From assembly GCA_900551415.1 (NCBI GenBank), contig URWB01000007.1:1-32116 (forward strand): DNA of 32,116 bases. Reading direction: 5' to 3'. Under the pieces are notes generated by a model that was not told the origin of the DNA, did not search any database, and saw only the letters and a list, made by a program, of their open reading frames with translations. This stretch comes from an uncultured Eubacteriales bacterium. Its GTDB lineage: Bacteria > Bacillota > Clostridia > Peptostreptococcales > Anaerovoracaceae. A program made the translations under genes and the position numbers. This document shows, piece after piece, positions 25,101-31,986 of the stretch; positions within the stretch are counted from its first letter, which is position 1, and each line of letters begins with the position of its first letter.

Positions 25101-27172
25101 AATGGAAAGCGAGCGGTTCCGAAACCGCAGATCCGGTCAAGAACTTCGAAGACTTCATCAAGAACCAGCCGCGCAACGATCAGGGCGAGTTTGACGCAAT
25201 CACCATCAGTGACTATGAAACCTTAAAAGCATTGGCTGCTTATGTAAACGCGGGCAATGCCTGCAAGGGCAGGACCTTCGTACTGGGCAGCGACCTTACA
25301 TTGGGCAGCGACTGGACCGGCATCGGGAACAATACGACGAACCCGTTCGGCGGCACGATCGAAAACTGCCGCGTAAGATCCGGAAGCAGTTTCGTCGGCG
25401 ATGATATCGCAGGCGGTATTGTAGGGACCATTTCGACGGCGAACGCGTCCATTCCAGGCGGTACAGTCTCCGGCTGTACGATCGAGGACGGCGTGAGCAT
25501 CACCGGCGGCAGCTATGTCGGCGGCATCGCAGGCCGTGTCATCGGACAGGATGATAAGGGTTCTGCGACTATCAGCAATTGTGAAGTCGGCGCGGCAGCC
25601 ATCAAGGGTACCGGATGCACAACGAATCCGGCTAACGGCGGCGGTGTCGGCGGTATGGGCGGCATCTTAGGCTACGGTGCCGGCAATATCAGCGATTGTA
25701 TGTCTGACGCCCTGATCGAAGCCAGCAAGGACGGCGCTTACGGCATTGGCGGCATCGTCGGTGTCAAAGGGACCACCCAAGGCAAGCTGCGTGTAGATCG
25801 CTGCGGCTTTACCGGAACGATCAAAGCCGAGAATGCAGACAGTGTCGGCGGCATCTTAGGCAGCAATCAGGACGCACAGCCGAACGGAGCTGTTTTGAAG
25901 GATGTCTATGCGGACGGTACTTTGGACCTCGGTGCAAACAGCGGCGACGGTGTCGGCGGCATCATGGGTTCCACACCGTTCAACTTCGCAGGCGGCAAGA
26001 CGTCGAGCATCGAAAACGCTTATTGGAACGGAACACTCACCAATCCGAGCCCGAGCTTTGATCCGATCGCCGGCAACACCTGCACGACGGTATCCAATGC
26101 TTATTACTCCGACGCGGACGGTTACGAAAGCGGAAGAGAAGGCGCGAAGGACATGCCGGATTCCGCATTCGTCAGCGGCGAGATCGCTTACGAACTGGAT
26201 AAGGATCACAGTCCGCGCGGAACCTGGACACAGGGCGAAACCGGTCCGATCTTCAACAAGGACGGCGAAGCGGGCATCATCTTCAAGGTAGAAGTCGATC
26301 GGAAACAGGAGATCGAGTGGCCGGATGGCACAAAAGCTGAGATCACCACGACGGTTTCCAGTGAACTCAGTGAAAAAGCCGGTTTGTCCGAATGCGATAC
26401 CGTTTTCGTGAAGAACGGTCAGAAGGTCAAGACCACGGTAGTCGGTATTCCGGATGCCAAGGTCGTCGAAAATCCGGACGGCAGCAAGACCACGACCAGC
26501 TATGACGTTAAGATCAAGGATAAGAACGGCGACCAGCTGTTATATGATTCCACGAATCCGACGGCAGATATCACGGTCAGCAGTGACCTGGCAGCTAGCG
26601 GCGCGGGTGGCAGCAGCACGACGACAGCCGGCGGCAGCTCCGGAAGCGGCGGCGGCACAGGCGGCGGCGAAGGAACCGGCGACAAACCGGGTGACGGAGA
26701 CGGCGATGGCGACGGAGACGGCCAAGGCGACGGAAACAAACCGGGCGACGGCCAAGGCGGACAGCAGGGTGACGGAACCGGACAGACCGGCGGCAAGGGC
26801 GACAAACCGAACGGCGGCAAAGGAACCGGAACGGATGTGACCCCGAGCGTGACCCCGAAGCCGGCAGCGGCAGTTCCGACAGAACAGCCGGTTCCGCAGG
26901 AGATCGCGGACGATCCGGCCCCATCCCAGGCTTCGGACGACAACGATCATGAACAGATCGACCAGCCGGAAAGCGGCGGACAGAGTCAGGGCGGCGGCGA
27001 ACAGGGCGAGATCCAGCCGGAAAGCAAGATCTACAAACTGATCAAGTCCGTGACCGACACGGTCCGTGAAAATCCGGTAGCTTCGGCAGCGATCCTGATC
27101 GCAGTCATCGGCATCATCGCCTTCGGCGCATGGAACCGGAAGAGAAAAGAAGATCATTCTACGAAGAAATAG
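19154..27172 (+). CDS. Giant GLUG/InlB-repeat surface protein (2672 aa)
   Basis: Very large exported protein, probably an adhesin or surface scaffold. It has a signal peptide (about 1-31, ending GFAFA), a Pro/Gln/Glu linker (about 40-85), and four repeat modules starting near residues 163, 606, 1163 and 2018. The first three open with a pattern like LRGLAQLVNEGKSFAGKTV, then DID, W-PI and GTFDGQGH. Each is followed by GLUG-type turns such as ENCRNLGAVTASG and GGIVG. Between modules 3 and 4 lie three InlB B-repeat-like segments (about 1765-1990; GWYTDRECLQPF, LTLYAGW). A Gly/Asp-rich linker (about 2479-2560), a Pro/Gln region, a membrane segment (about 2641-2659) and the basic tail NRKRKEDHSTKK end the protein. 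No LPXTG is present, so it is membrane-anchored. AGGAGGTG lies 5 bases before the ATG. Confidence 0.9.
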   Translation: MKKRQGDWRKKVFCLLLGLMMVFSQMGFAFAETGLDLSGEPQPSQTEEPQTGGETQDAEQPQTPEQPQEAEAPVKEQQPTPARTAAELLNAANQLAEANLPQLLADARMRMVYEGKQAMKMEDAFGFTADAEGGGTWAWASYTPEGSAEAVSCETLSYYTIEDPADWEALTACVNAGNTLAGKTVVLANDVDFEHKVLTPVGNVKEETYGDKNQYTRYVYIPFSGIFDGQKHELQNVLFDDEKAAYDKAVALFGCIKDAEIKDLTVSGAVNITAFTGTSSSYGGVAAIVGYLDGKSILRHVINRCDVNVTTGKHDAAGIVNTVGKTGTMLMENCANYGAVHSDRTYGYASGLLSNIVSGSSNNKILNCFNEGNITGTDRGEYSDTTPYEIAHVSLKYLSEVRGCYGSGENNLFLLYRDLDYDKRTLVSCGKDSDGVTYDNVTYVPKEQLHSWKTVWLLNQGSTVPAYTIKDGKLQWAEADSPAVYQVTIMPYTYGQDTNPITASAEVTALGEGIEQDYYVTDGTELKVKLQGTKEQYPVYTVTELANGDRGAGQSRFEANEKKESALEMTLKVEGKNITLQYGSMAEYEQEPNTLWYSEQKSEFTLQTPGELRGFAQLVNGGNDFSGRTVKLGKDIDVSKDEIWTPIAAKKAAPFKGTFDGAGKKITYQIGECSKTDMALFGYLDGAELKNLTAAGENHASAGSTIGTAGLCVSATNSRITDCVNGVKVVGQTRNMAVTGGILATATNSVIENCVNKADITGNSTTAGIVAETKNNTAAKCTYIRGCRNEGSITGTKTGGIVGNYASSGVLKEPVVENCRNLGAVTASGTNVGGIVGSFTGWMRNCENTAEIDGNGKSVIGGIVGYLQAATNAESRIEKCRNSGAVCGTAAAGGIVGNTDSKRTSKIQIVNCENTGNVQTQKTDGATGASNGGIIGSSSFPTVASQTGAALYVQGCISYVAENTQLKAIGSLYNSENANPTRKYEAVYALAEEGEVLVYDGTEPLAVNADSFKRSTMTVKLNKAGGENFWGYDAKAKYPLFGKFAEYPIMEIAFKPFTEADAEKYQIDLVSDGKSLTLDGSENEKSTEMTRDFKAVLNIKDKTDASKSAKVIFIINGQVSSLQDAKDVPIRAQMQNILAVYGDEANYENFVFTDWYDDAAEELTIDTAGQLRGLAQLVNEGKSFAGKTVKLAKDIDLSALCGAEIGSWQPIGLENFFSGTFDGQGHSIRGLYIDLQDLQSGEDAGLFGKTSDAEIRDLTIRGSKICDTGETPNAKVSVGMLLGSSQMNLTVSKIKIAEDCSVQAAAACVGGIIGLVSTAAHNTPTSLRQDAKISEVENHADVKLLAGGKRKNMSMPRFNRLSVEATSVGGIIGYTANGSDSWFGAREGELRLAVNSGNITNEAATADTTKPYYNCAGGLIGTAHSYIGNAAGGGSTNCALPVSLCYNTGDVTAKEANGRAAGITGLRVGYKSTDTNSGAYNPASQIGNCFSTGKVEGETAAAISTAFVLQADNEANYYVDHFAEGVSIQDAKYAKKVSEEAVTDGSLAYILDKGDLAGKRTAFFDQGAQNPVFSTGSTVYKLNVHTVGLDDIEGLQEAITLPFADKRTQMDVSCDAKLLTGYFAKKPAEEYPITFQVNTPEGYALSEVSGSGILEGSLKIKDKEIKEKETGKIDLTSTVTLTVSAGADLNLYLNFIKMPSDYGTEMKVVLNGNAGEEKLWTLLPLITPPKKAEEISFTYQNGDRLSEETLNKQIAKQVLNDPISRKGYRFTGWYTDRECLQPFAYTKILSGYDTEEHPLTLYAGWEKIDTVTITLNGNGDEKDPALFDERLYEGEAIDDQSIYAFDAETGSKAEIPAAKEPTRDGYAFCGWFYDAGSHLKFDADTFTSDLTLYAGWLAEDECMLTFDADGGYFNVDGQKSAAYLVKVKKNAENLAIAGLGVPKAQHDMVQGRGYQFLGWAPDGSDEVLDSIPAVSADMKLIAKWKASGSETADPVKNFEDFIKNQPRNDQGEFDAITISDYETLKALAAYVNAGNACKGRTFVLGSDLTLGSDWTGIGNNTTNPFGGTIENCRVRSGSSFVGDDIAGGIVGTISTANASIPGGTVSGCTIEDGVSITGGSYVGGIAGRVIGQDDKGSATISNCEVGAAAIKGTGCTTNPANGGGVGGMGGILGYGAGNISDCMSDALIEASKDGAYGIGGIVGVKGTTQGKLRVDRCGFTGTIKAENADSVGGILGSNQDAQPNGAVLKDVYADGTLDLGANSGDGVGGIMGSTPFNFAGGKTSSIENAYWNGTLTNPSPSFDPIAGNTCTTVSNAYYSDADGYESGREGAKDMPDSAFVSGEIAYELDKDHSPRGTWTQGETGPIFNKDGEAGIIFKVEVDRKQEIEWPDGTKAEITTTVSSELSEKAGLSECDTVFVKNGQKVKTTVVGIPDAKVVENPDGSKTTTSYDVKIKDKNGDQLLYDSTNPTADITVSSDLAASGAGGSSTTTAGGSSGSGGGTGGGEGTGDKPGDGDGDGDGDGQGDGNKPGDGQGGQQGDGTGQTGGKGDKPNGGKGTGTDVTPSVTPKPAAAVPTEQPVPQEIADDPAPSQASDDNDHEQIDQPESGGQSQGGGEQGEIQPESKIYKLIKSVTDTVRENPVASAAILIAVIGIIAFGAWNRKRKEDHSTKK

Positions 27173-27254
27173 TCGCGATAATCACGATGCGCGCGAGCAA
27201 AATAGTTTAAGCGCATTGAGAGGACAAAAGCCTTCACAATCGCAATCGAATGCA

Positions 27255-27282
27255 GAAGAGGACGGCGTAAGCTGTCCTCTTC
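27255..27282 (+). repeat. 12-bp hairpin with GNRA loop between surface genes
   Basis: GAAGAGGACGGC (27255-27266) pairs with GCTGTCCTCTTC (27271-27282), all 12 positions with one G-U in the plus-strand RNA, closed by the GNRA loop GTAA. GGGCATAAAAAATAG follows, not a T run, so it is not a standard terminator. It may stabilise or separate the mRNA segments of the giant gene and the following gene. Confidence 0.7.
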
Positions 27283-27314
27283 GGGCATAAAAAATAGAAA
27301 GGAAACGGTAAGAA

Positions 27315-28514
27315 ATGAAAAGGAAACTGATCGCACTGGCCTTATCAGCGGCGGTTGTAACGGCAATGCCGGCTCTCAGCCCCAGACAAAACGATATGGC
27401 ATACGCTGCAGACCATACCGCAGTGCCGATCTCAGCCGCTGCGGCGTATGCGGCCGTTGTGACCGAGACCTCGTCCTCCGCGGAGAACGCGCAGGACCCG
27501 CAGCAGGAAACGGCGCCGACGGTGATCGCTATCGCAGGCAAAACCTACACAAACAGCAAAAACGGAAAAGTTGAATTAAAAGCGCGGCTGAAAGAAGCAG
27601 ACATTGGGGCAGCTCTTCGTGCAGCCGCGGATGCTGCTGCAAGTCAAGATGAGGCCGATGTACAGCCTCTGCGTTTTTATATCAGCGCATCGGCAGAGGC
27701 AAAAGCGGATAAAGCAGTGATCACGATCAGCAAAACACTACTCAAAAAGATCCGCAAACAAACGAAAGCTCCGCTGGAGATCCGCACGTATCTGGGCAGT
27801 GTGACGCTGGACCGGAAACTGATGAACTCCCTGATCAGCAAGGCGAAGGGAACGACCGTTGACGTGGTGACCGAAAAGAGCGTGTTGTCTGCGGAGCAAA
27901 AGAGACTCTTCGGCAAGACGGCGATCGTACGCAAGCTCTCGTTCCGCTCCGGCGGCAAGACAATCCTCAACCCGAACAGCAGCGGCGCGTCGGTGGTCCT
28001 GGATCTCGCCGACCTGCCAGATGCTCTGCAAACCGGTGAGATCGGCATCGGCAGAGTGGTCACAGGCGGAAAAGTCTATCAGAACAAATTTTCCTCCGAA
28101 AAAACAGAAAAAAACGGAAGCCCGTTGCTCCGCTGCAAGATCCAAGGCAGTCTGCAGGGCACCTTTGTCATCGGGGAAAAGGAACGGATCGAAAACGCAT
28201 GGATCATCAGCGGCGTACGCAATACCACGATCCAAGCTAAGGTGAGCAGCACCGAAAAAGCACAGCCGGGGCGCGTGAGCCTCATCCGTCTGAACTGGAC
28301 GAAATCAAAGGGCTTTCAGGTAGACGGCTATGAGATCTACCATTCTTTTGACGACAGTTATTATCAGAAGGCTTATACGCTGGAAGGCAGCGACTGCTAC
28401 AATCGGAATGTCACGTCCGGCACCACAAAATACTATAAGATTCGTGGATACCGCAATGTCAACGGGCTGATCTGCTACACCAGATGGTCCAACGTGATAA
28501 GCGGAAGTGTGTAG
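27315..28514 (+). CDS. Secreted protein with C-terminal Fn3-like domain (paralogue 3)
   Basis: Exported protein of 399 residues, function unknown. The signal peptide is MKRKLIALALSAAVVTAMPA, with cleavage possibly near AYAAD (about 35). After an Ala-rich spacer comes the shared middle domain (about 130-290): KTLLKKIRKQTKAPLEIRTY, LGSVTLDRKLM and LSAEQKRLFGKTA, closely matching paralogue 1. The end (about 315-399) is Fn3-like: RLNWTKSKGFQVDGYEIYHS and YYKIRGYRNVNGLICYTRWS. AAAGGAAA stands about 10 bases ahead of the ATG. It follows the giant gene after 142 bases containing the 27255 hairpin and closes the surface cluster; no clear terminator follows, only a TTTTTT at 28520-28525 without a good stem. 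Confidence 0.82.
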   Translation: MKRKLIALALSAAVVTAMPALSPRQNDMAYAADHTAVPISAAAAYAAVVTETSSSAENAQDPQQETAPTVIAIAGKTYTNSKNGKVELKARLKEADIGAALRAAADAAASQDEADVQPLRFYISASAEAKADKAVITISKTLLKKIRKQTKAPLEIRTYLGSVTLDRKLMNSLISKAKGTTVDVVTEKSVLSAEQKRLFGKTAIVRKLSFRSGGKTILNPNSSGASVVLDLADLPDALQTGEIGIGRVVTGGKVYQNKFSSEKTEKNGSPLLRCKIQGSLQGTFVIGEKERIENAWIISGVRNTTIQAKVSSTEKAQPGRVSLIRLNWTKSKGFQVDGYEIYHSFDDSYYQKAYTLEGSDCYNRNVTSGTTKYYKIRGYRNVNGLICYTRWSNVISGSV

Positions 28515-28565
28515 GAGCGTTTTTTATACGGTATGGAATATAGAAGCAAAAGATGCTGCTTTCAC

Positions 28566-28595
28566 TTGCGGTGATGCTATGAATCATGATAAAAT
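28566..28595 (+). promoter_or_regulatory. Candidate promoter of the pseudouridine synthase gene
   Basis: TAAAAT (28590-28595, five of six matches) is preceded after 18 bases by TTGCGG (28566-28571, three of six). A small hairpin GCGCCT-ATTG-AGGCGC (28607-28622) lies in the short leader just before the ribosome-binding site. Confidence 0.4.
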
Positions 28596-28641
28596 ATCTC
28601 TATACAGCGCCTATTGAGGCGCGGAAAGAGAGAATCACAAT

Positions 28642-29355
28642 TTGGAAAGAATTGATAAGATCATCGCCTCGCAGGGGCAGTATTCACGCAAGGAGGTCAA
28701 GGCGCTGATCGCCAAGGGGCGGGTGGCAGTGGATGGAAGCCCTGTCAAGGCATCATCGGATAAGGCAGATCCCGCGATGGCGAAGATCACGATTGATGGC
28801 AAGCAGCTGAACTTTAAGCGCCATGTTTATCTGATGCTGAACAAGCCGCAGGGCTATGTATCGGCAACTGAGGACCGCGATCACCGGACGGTACTGGAAC
28901 TGGTGCCGGAGGCGTATCGTGGCCGGGAGCTGTTTCCGGCCGGAAGGCTTGACCGCGATACGACGGGGCTGATGATCATTACAGACGATGGCGCGCTCGC
29001 GCACAATATTTTGGCACCCAAAAAGCATGTGCCGAAGCTGTACCATGTGGAGCTTGACATTCCGGTCACGGAGGAGATGCGTGAAAGATTTTTGGCGGGT
29101 GTTGTGCTGCAAGACGGTATCTGTAAGGCAGCAGACTTGATCAAAATTGATACCCGTATCGCGCTGGTCACGCTGCGCGAGGGGCGTTATCATCAAATCA
29201 AGCGGATGTTCGGATGCTGCGGGGCTGAGGTTGTTGCCTTGAAGCGTTTGGGTATGGGAAAACTTTATTTGCCGGAAGATCTGGCGGAGGGAGAATGCCG
29301 CGAGCTGACCGCGGAGGAACTCGCGCTGCTGCAGGCGCGGCAGGCGGGGGGCTGA
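28642..29355 (+). CDS. rsuA: RsuA-family 16S rRNA pseudouridine synthase
   Basis: Converts a uridine of 16S rRNA to pseudouridine (U516 in E. coli numbering for RsuA). The 237-residue length is typical. An N-terminal S4 RNA-binding domain (about 1-60; RIDKIIASQGQYSRKEVKAL) is followed by the catalytic domain with PAGRLDRDTTGLMIITDDG, where the Asp of GRLD is the catalytic residue, and GRYHQIKRMFGCCGAEVVAL. The start codon is TTG at 28642; no in-frame ATG precedes the S4 domain, and GGAAAGAGAG lies about 10 bases upstream. It has its own weak promoter, faces the aminopeptidase gene, and appears unrelated to the surface cluster. The symbol is by family; ytzG is the B. subtilis name for this type. 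Confidence 0.9.
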   Translation: MERIDKIIASQGQYSRKEVKALIAKGRVAVDGSPVKASSDKADPAMAKITIDGKQLNFKRHVYLMLNKPQGYVSATEDRDHRTVLELVPEAYRGRELFPAGRLDRDTTGLMIITDDGALAHNILAPKKHVPKLYHVELDIPVTEEMRERFLAGVVLQDGICKAADLIKIDTRIALVTLREGRYHQIKRMFGCCGAEVVALKRLGMGKLYLPEDLAEGECRELTAEELALLQARQAGG

Positions 29356-29533
29356 GCATCCTGCCGCCGCGCCGTTTGCGTTGCGCGTGCCGGGTTACCG
29401 TATCATGCAGAAGCTCTGCGATGCGCTCCATACAGTGCTTCCAAAATTGATGGACGGTACGCTGGAGCGGATAGTGCCTGTGCCTGAGACGATACGCAGA
29501 TCCTTGATCTTTTGCGCCGCGCGCCTCACGTTC

Positions 29534-30799
29534 TTACGCGAAAAAGAGCTGCATAGCCCGTTTGAGGTATAGGGTATCCTTCGTTCCGGCCATTTCGTAC
29601 GGCGCGTGCATCGCGAGCTGCGGGAGACCAAGGTCAACGGTCGGGAAAGGCACCTGTGCAGTCGACAGATTGCCGAGCGTGCCGCCGCCGCGGCGGTCGG
29701 AGCGGTTGGTGAAGACCTGATACGGGACGTCTGCGCGGCGGCAGATATCCTTGAACATTGCGCCGGAAAGCCCATCGGTGCAGTAATTCTGGGCGGCATT
29801 GTATTTGAGCACGATGCCTTCGTTGAGATATGGGCGGTTGGCCGGGTCTGACTTTTCGGGGTGGGCAGGGTGAACCGCGTGTGCGTTATCTGCCGAAACC
29901 ATGAGACTGCCTGCAACGGCGGTCAGATACGCCTGCCTGCTCATGCCGAGGCTTTCGCAGATGCGCTCCAGCGTATCTCTGAGAAAAGTGGAAGCTGCGC
30001 CTTGCCGGGTCAGACTGCCGACTTCTTCGTTGTCAAACAGACAGAACATGGAAGCATGCGCCTGCCGCTGCCCTGCCAGAAATCCCTTGAAGCAGGCGAA
30101 GGCACACTGCAGATCGTCCAGACGCGGGCTCGCGATAAATTCGCCCGATGGTCCCCAGACGCTGCCTTTTTGCCGCGGATAAACGAAAAGATCGTGGCCG
30201 AGGAGATTTTCTTCGGAGACACAGACGGACTCCGCGATCATCTGCAGGAATGTCCCGCAGGCGGCACCATCGCCGTAGATCGGCAGCAGATCCGTCTGCA
30301 TGTTCAGCTCGTCTTTTTCGCCGGCGCGCTTGAAGTGCGGCGCGACGCTCGGAATCAGCAGCATATCGCGGTCGAAGTTGATTAGCCGGCTTTGCAGCTC
30401 GCCGTTTGCGCGGACGATGACGCGGCCGGCCAGCGAGAGCGGACGGTCGAACCAGGACGGCACGATCATGCCGCCGTAGCCTTCCACGTTGAGTCTGACA
30501 TAATGCCCCTCTGCGGCTAGCTCTGGGTTTTCTTTGATCTTGAGACAGGGCGAATCGCTGTGGCTGGCAGAAACACGCCAGCTATGGACGCCGCCCGTGG
30601 GAATGGTAAAGGCAATCAGTGCGGAACCGTTGCGTTCCACATAATAGCTGCTGCCGGGGCTCAGCTCCCAGACCTCGGTTTCTGTGAGCGGTGTGAATCC
30701 GGCTTCGTCCAGTCGGTCTGCAAGGTTTTTGACCGCGTGGAAGCAGGTCGGACTGGCGTCGAGAAACGCCAGCAGCTCTTGGGATAATGCATGCTGCAT
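29534..30799 (-). CDS. apeB: M18-family zinc aminopeptidase
   Basis: Cytosolic metallo-aminopeptidase of 421 residues, the normal family length, which releases N-terminal amino acids (acidic residues for the best-known members). The di-zinc ligands and catalytic residues are visible: ASHSDSP (H80, with catalytic D82), SPRLDDL (D228), DNEEVGS (E258, E259), VSADNAHAVHP (D304) and AMHAPYE (H398). Other family marks are FDRPLSLAGRV and NRSDRRGGGTLGN. An AAAGGAGG site lies 6 bases before the ATG at 30799, and a near-consensus promoter stands at 30877-30905. It is transcribed towards rsuA; the 178 bases between them hold no recognised gene and no clear terminator. Confidence 0.93.
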   Translation of the reverse strand: MQHALSQELLAFLDASPTCFHAVKNLADRLDEAGFTPLTETEVWELSPGSSYYVERNGSALIAFTIPTGGVHSWRVSASHSDSPCLKIKENPELAAEGHYVRLNVEGYGGMIVPSWFDRPLSLAGRVIVRANGELQSRLINFDRDMLLIPSVAPHFKRAGEKDELNMQTDLLPIYGDGAACGTFLQMIAESVCVSEENLLGHDLFVYPRQKGSVWGPSGEFIASPRLDDLQCAFACFKGFLAGQRQAHASMFCLFDNEEVGSLTRQGAASTFLRDTLERICESLGMSRQAYLTAVAGSLMVSADNAHAVHPAHPEKSDPANRPYLNEGIVLKYNAAQNYCTDGLSGAMFKDICRRADVPYQVFTNRSDRRGGGTLGNLSTAQVPFPTVDLGLPQLAMHAPYEMAGTKDTLYLKRAMQLFFA

Positions 30800-30876
30800 G
30801 GAGAACCTCCTTTGGTGGTTGTAATATTTGAATCGGTGTTTGTGCCGATGTTTGGATTTTTGGAACCTCTGAGACT

Positions 30877-30905
30877 ATCATAGATGGCAGCGGGGCGCGT
30901 GTCAA
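30877..30905 (-). promoter_or_regulatory. Strong sigma-A promoter for the aminopeptidase
   Basis: On the minus strand a perfect TTGACA (30905-30900) is followed after 17 bases by TATGAT (30882-30877). Transcription would start near 30870, about 70 bases before the ATG. A weak 5-bp hairpin (ATCGG/CCGAT) lies in the leader. Confidence 0.8.
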
Positions 30906-30969
30906 GAGTATTATCGGAGTTTTCGGCGGCGATGGGCAGTGATGGGCGGTGTGTCGGGCCAAGCGCATA

Positions 30970-31014
30970 TAGGAGAAAACAGGCCGGAGCCGACGGAAAC
31001 CCGTCGACTCCGGC
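30970..31014 (-). terminator. Rho-independent terminator of the VTC-DUF4956 unit
   Basis: The minus-strand RNA forms a 14-bp stem (31014-31001 with 30996-30983) with one U-G wobble and a 4-base loop, followed by CTGTTTTCTCC. The wobble pairs only on the minus strand. It ends the transcript about 150 bases after the DUF4956 stop. Confidence 0.8.
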
Positions 31015-31160
31015 TATGTATATATTATGAAAGAAAGGAACGCTATGTTGTGGTTTGCGCAGCAGCGCCAAAATGCCTTTGCCGATATGTGGATTGTCAA
31101 TCATAAAAATCTCCTTTTGCCGCATGGAAAAGCCGCGGCTTTTCGGGCGGTCTTAGCGTG

Positions 31161-31832
31161 TCAGGACATGTATTCGCCGTTATAGCTGACCAGCGCGGCG
31201 CTTTCGACTCCATTGATCTCAGAAAGCCGGTTGATGAACGCGGTCGAGGCATCCTTGAGTCTGACCTCACAGGAAAGCTCGATATTGCCCGGTGTGACGG
31301 TTTTTGCTTTAACGATCGCTTTGTCCGCGGAAGTCTTGACCAACTGCATGGCAGCCGCCTCGCCTGCCTCATCTGTCAGACGCAGAATCAGCATGTAAGG
31401 ACTTTGATGCGTTTTGCGGCTCGCAAAAATCCAGAGAATCAGTCCAATGATGGCGGAGCCGATGAGCGCGAGCGGGAGCAGACCCGCGCCGACCACGATG
31501 CCGGAAGCAATCGACCAAAAAAGATATACGATCTCAATCGGTTCCTTGATTGCCGCGCGGAAACGAACGATGGAGAGTGCGCCGACCATGCCCAAAGAAA
31601 GAATGACATTCGAGGTGACCGCCATGATGACGAGGGTCGTGACCAGCGAGAGGCCGATCAGCGTCAGGCCGAAGCTTGTGGAATAAAGAATGCCGGGGCT
31701 GGTCTTTTTGTAGACCAGGAAAATAAATAACCCGAGGATGAGTGCGCAGAGCATACCGAGCAGGGTGTCCGTCACCGAAAAATCGGTCACACTTTCCAAA
31801 AAGCCGGATTTAAAAATGTCGTTAAAAGTCAT
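31161..31832 (-). CDS. DUF4956 membrane protein
   Basis: Integral membrane protein of 223 residues. Three to four membrane segments are visible (about 23-45, 54-80 and 105-135), with the family's conserved stretch SLGMVGALSIVRFRAAIKEP and a downstream cytoplasmic domain with short beta strands (about 145-223). Function is unknown. DUF4956 genes are characteristically beside VTC-domain polyphosphate polymerase-like genes and CotH-like genes, and the VTC gene is indeed just upstream. The start at 31832 is chosen because GGAGG lies 7 bases ahead; an upstream in-frame ATG at 31913 has no such site. A terminator follows at 30970-31014, with no CotH-like gene in between. Confidence 0.88.
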   Translation of the reverse strand: MTFNDIFKSGFLESVTDFSVTDTLLGMLCALILGLFIFLVYKKTSPGILYSTSFGLTLIGLSLVTTLVIMAVTSNVILSLGMVGALSIVRFRAAIKEPIEIVYLFWSIASGIVVGAGLLPLALIGSAIIGLILWIFASRKTHQSPYMLILRLTDEAGEAAAMQLVKTSADKAIVKAKTVTPGNIELSCEVRLKDASTAFINRLSEINGVESAALVSYNGEYMS

Positions 31833-31916
31833 AGGGATACCTCCGTAAATCAATTCTATTTGAAAATTTGAAAAAGGCGAAAAAGCTCTCGCAAGGGAAT
31901 CTGAGTTTTTCATGTG

Positions 31917-31986
31917 CGCGCAGCGCGTATAGAGGATCGCAGCCTCACAAGACGCGCTTCAAGGCGCAGACAGGAAGCGCTGCGCG
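31917..31986. repeat. Widely spaced 10-bp GC inverted repeat
   Basis: CGCGCAGCGC (31917-31926) and GCGCTGCGCG (31977-31986) are exact reverse complements, 50 bases apart, filling most of the gap between the VTC-domain and DUF4956 genes. The right arm touches the VTC stop codon. There is no T run. Confidence 0.5.

Larger units (their letters stand above)
30661..31104 (-). other. Doubtful small ORF between DUF4956 and the aminopeptidase
   Basis: A frame beginning MIDNPHIGKGILALLRKPQH has a strong AAAAGGAG site 5 bases before its ATG at 31104, so the start looks real. However, it runs through the terminator hairpin (30983-31014), across the aminopeptidase promoter and into that gene in another frame, and its later sequence is unlike a protein. 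It may be the broken start of a lost gene. I do not recognise it. Confidence 0.2.

Noticed and set aside
27040..27172. Sortase-anchored C-terminus on the giant protein
   Set aside because: The hydrophobic helix and basic tail are present, but no LPXTG-like motif precedes them.
29356..29533. Small ORF between the pseudouridine synthase and aminopeptidase genes
   Set aside because: A 63-codon frame from 29381 has no ribosome-binding site, runs into the convergent aminopeptidase gene, and shows no family resemblance.
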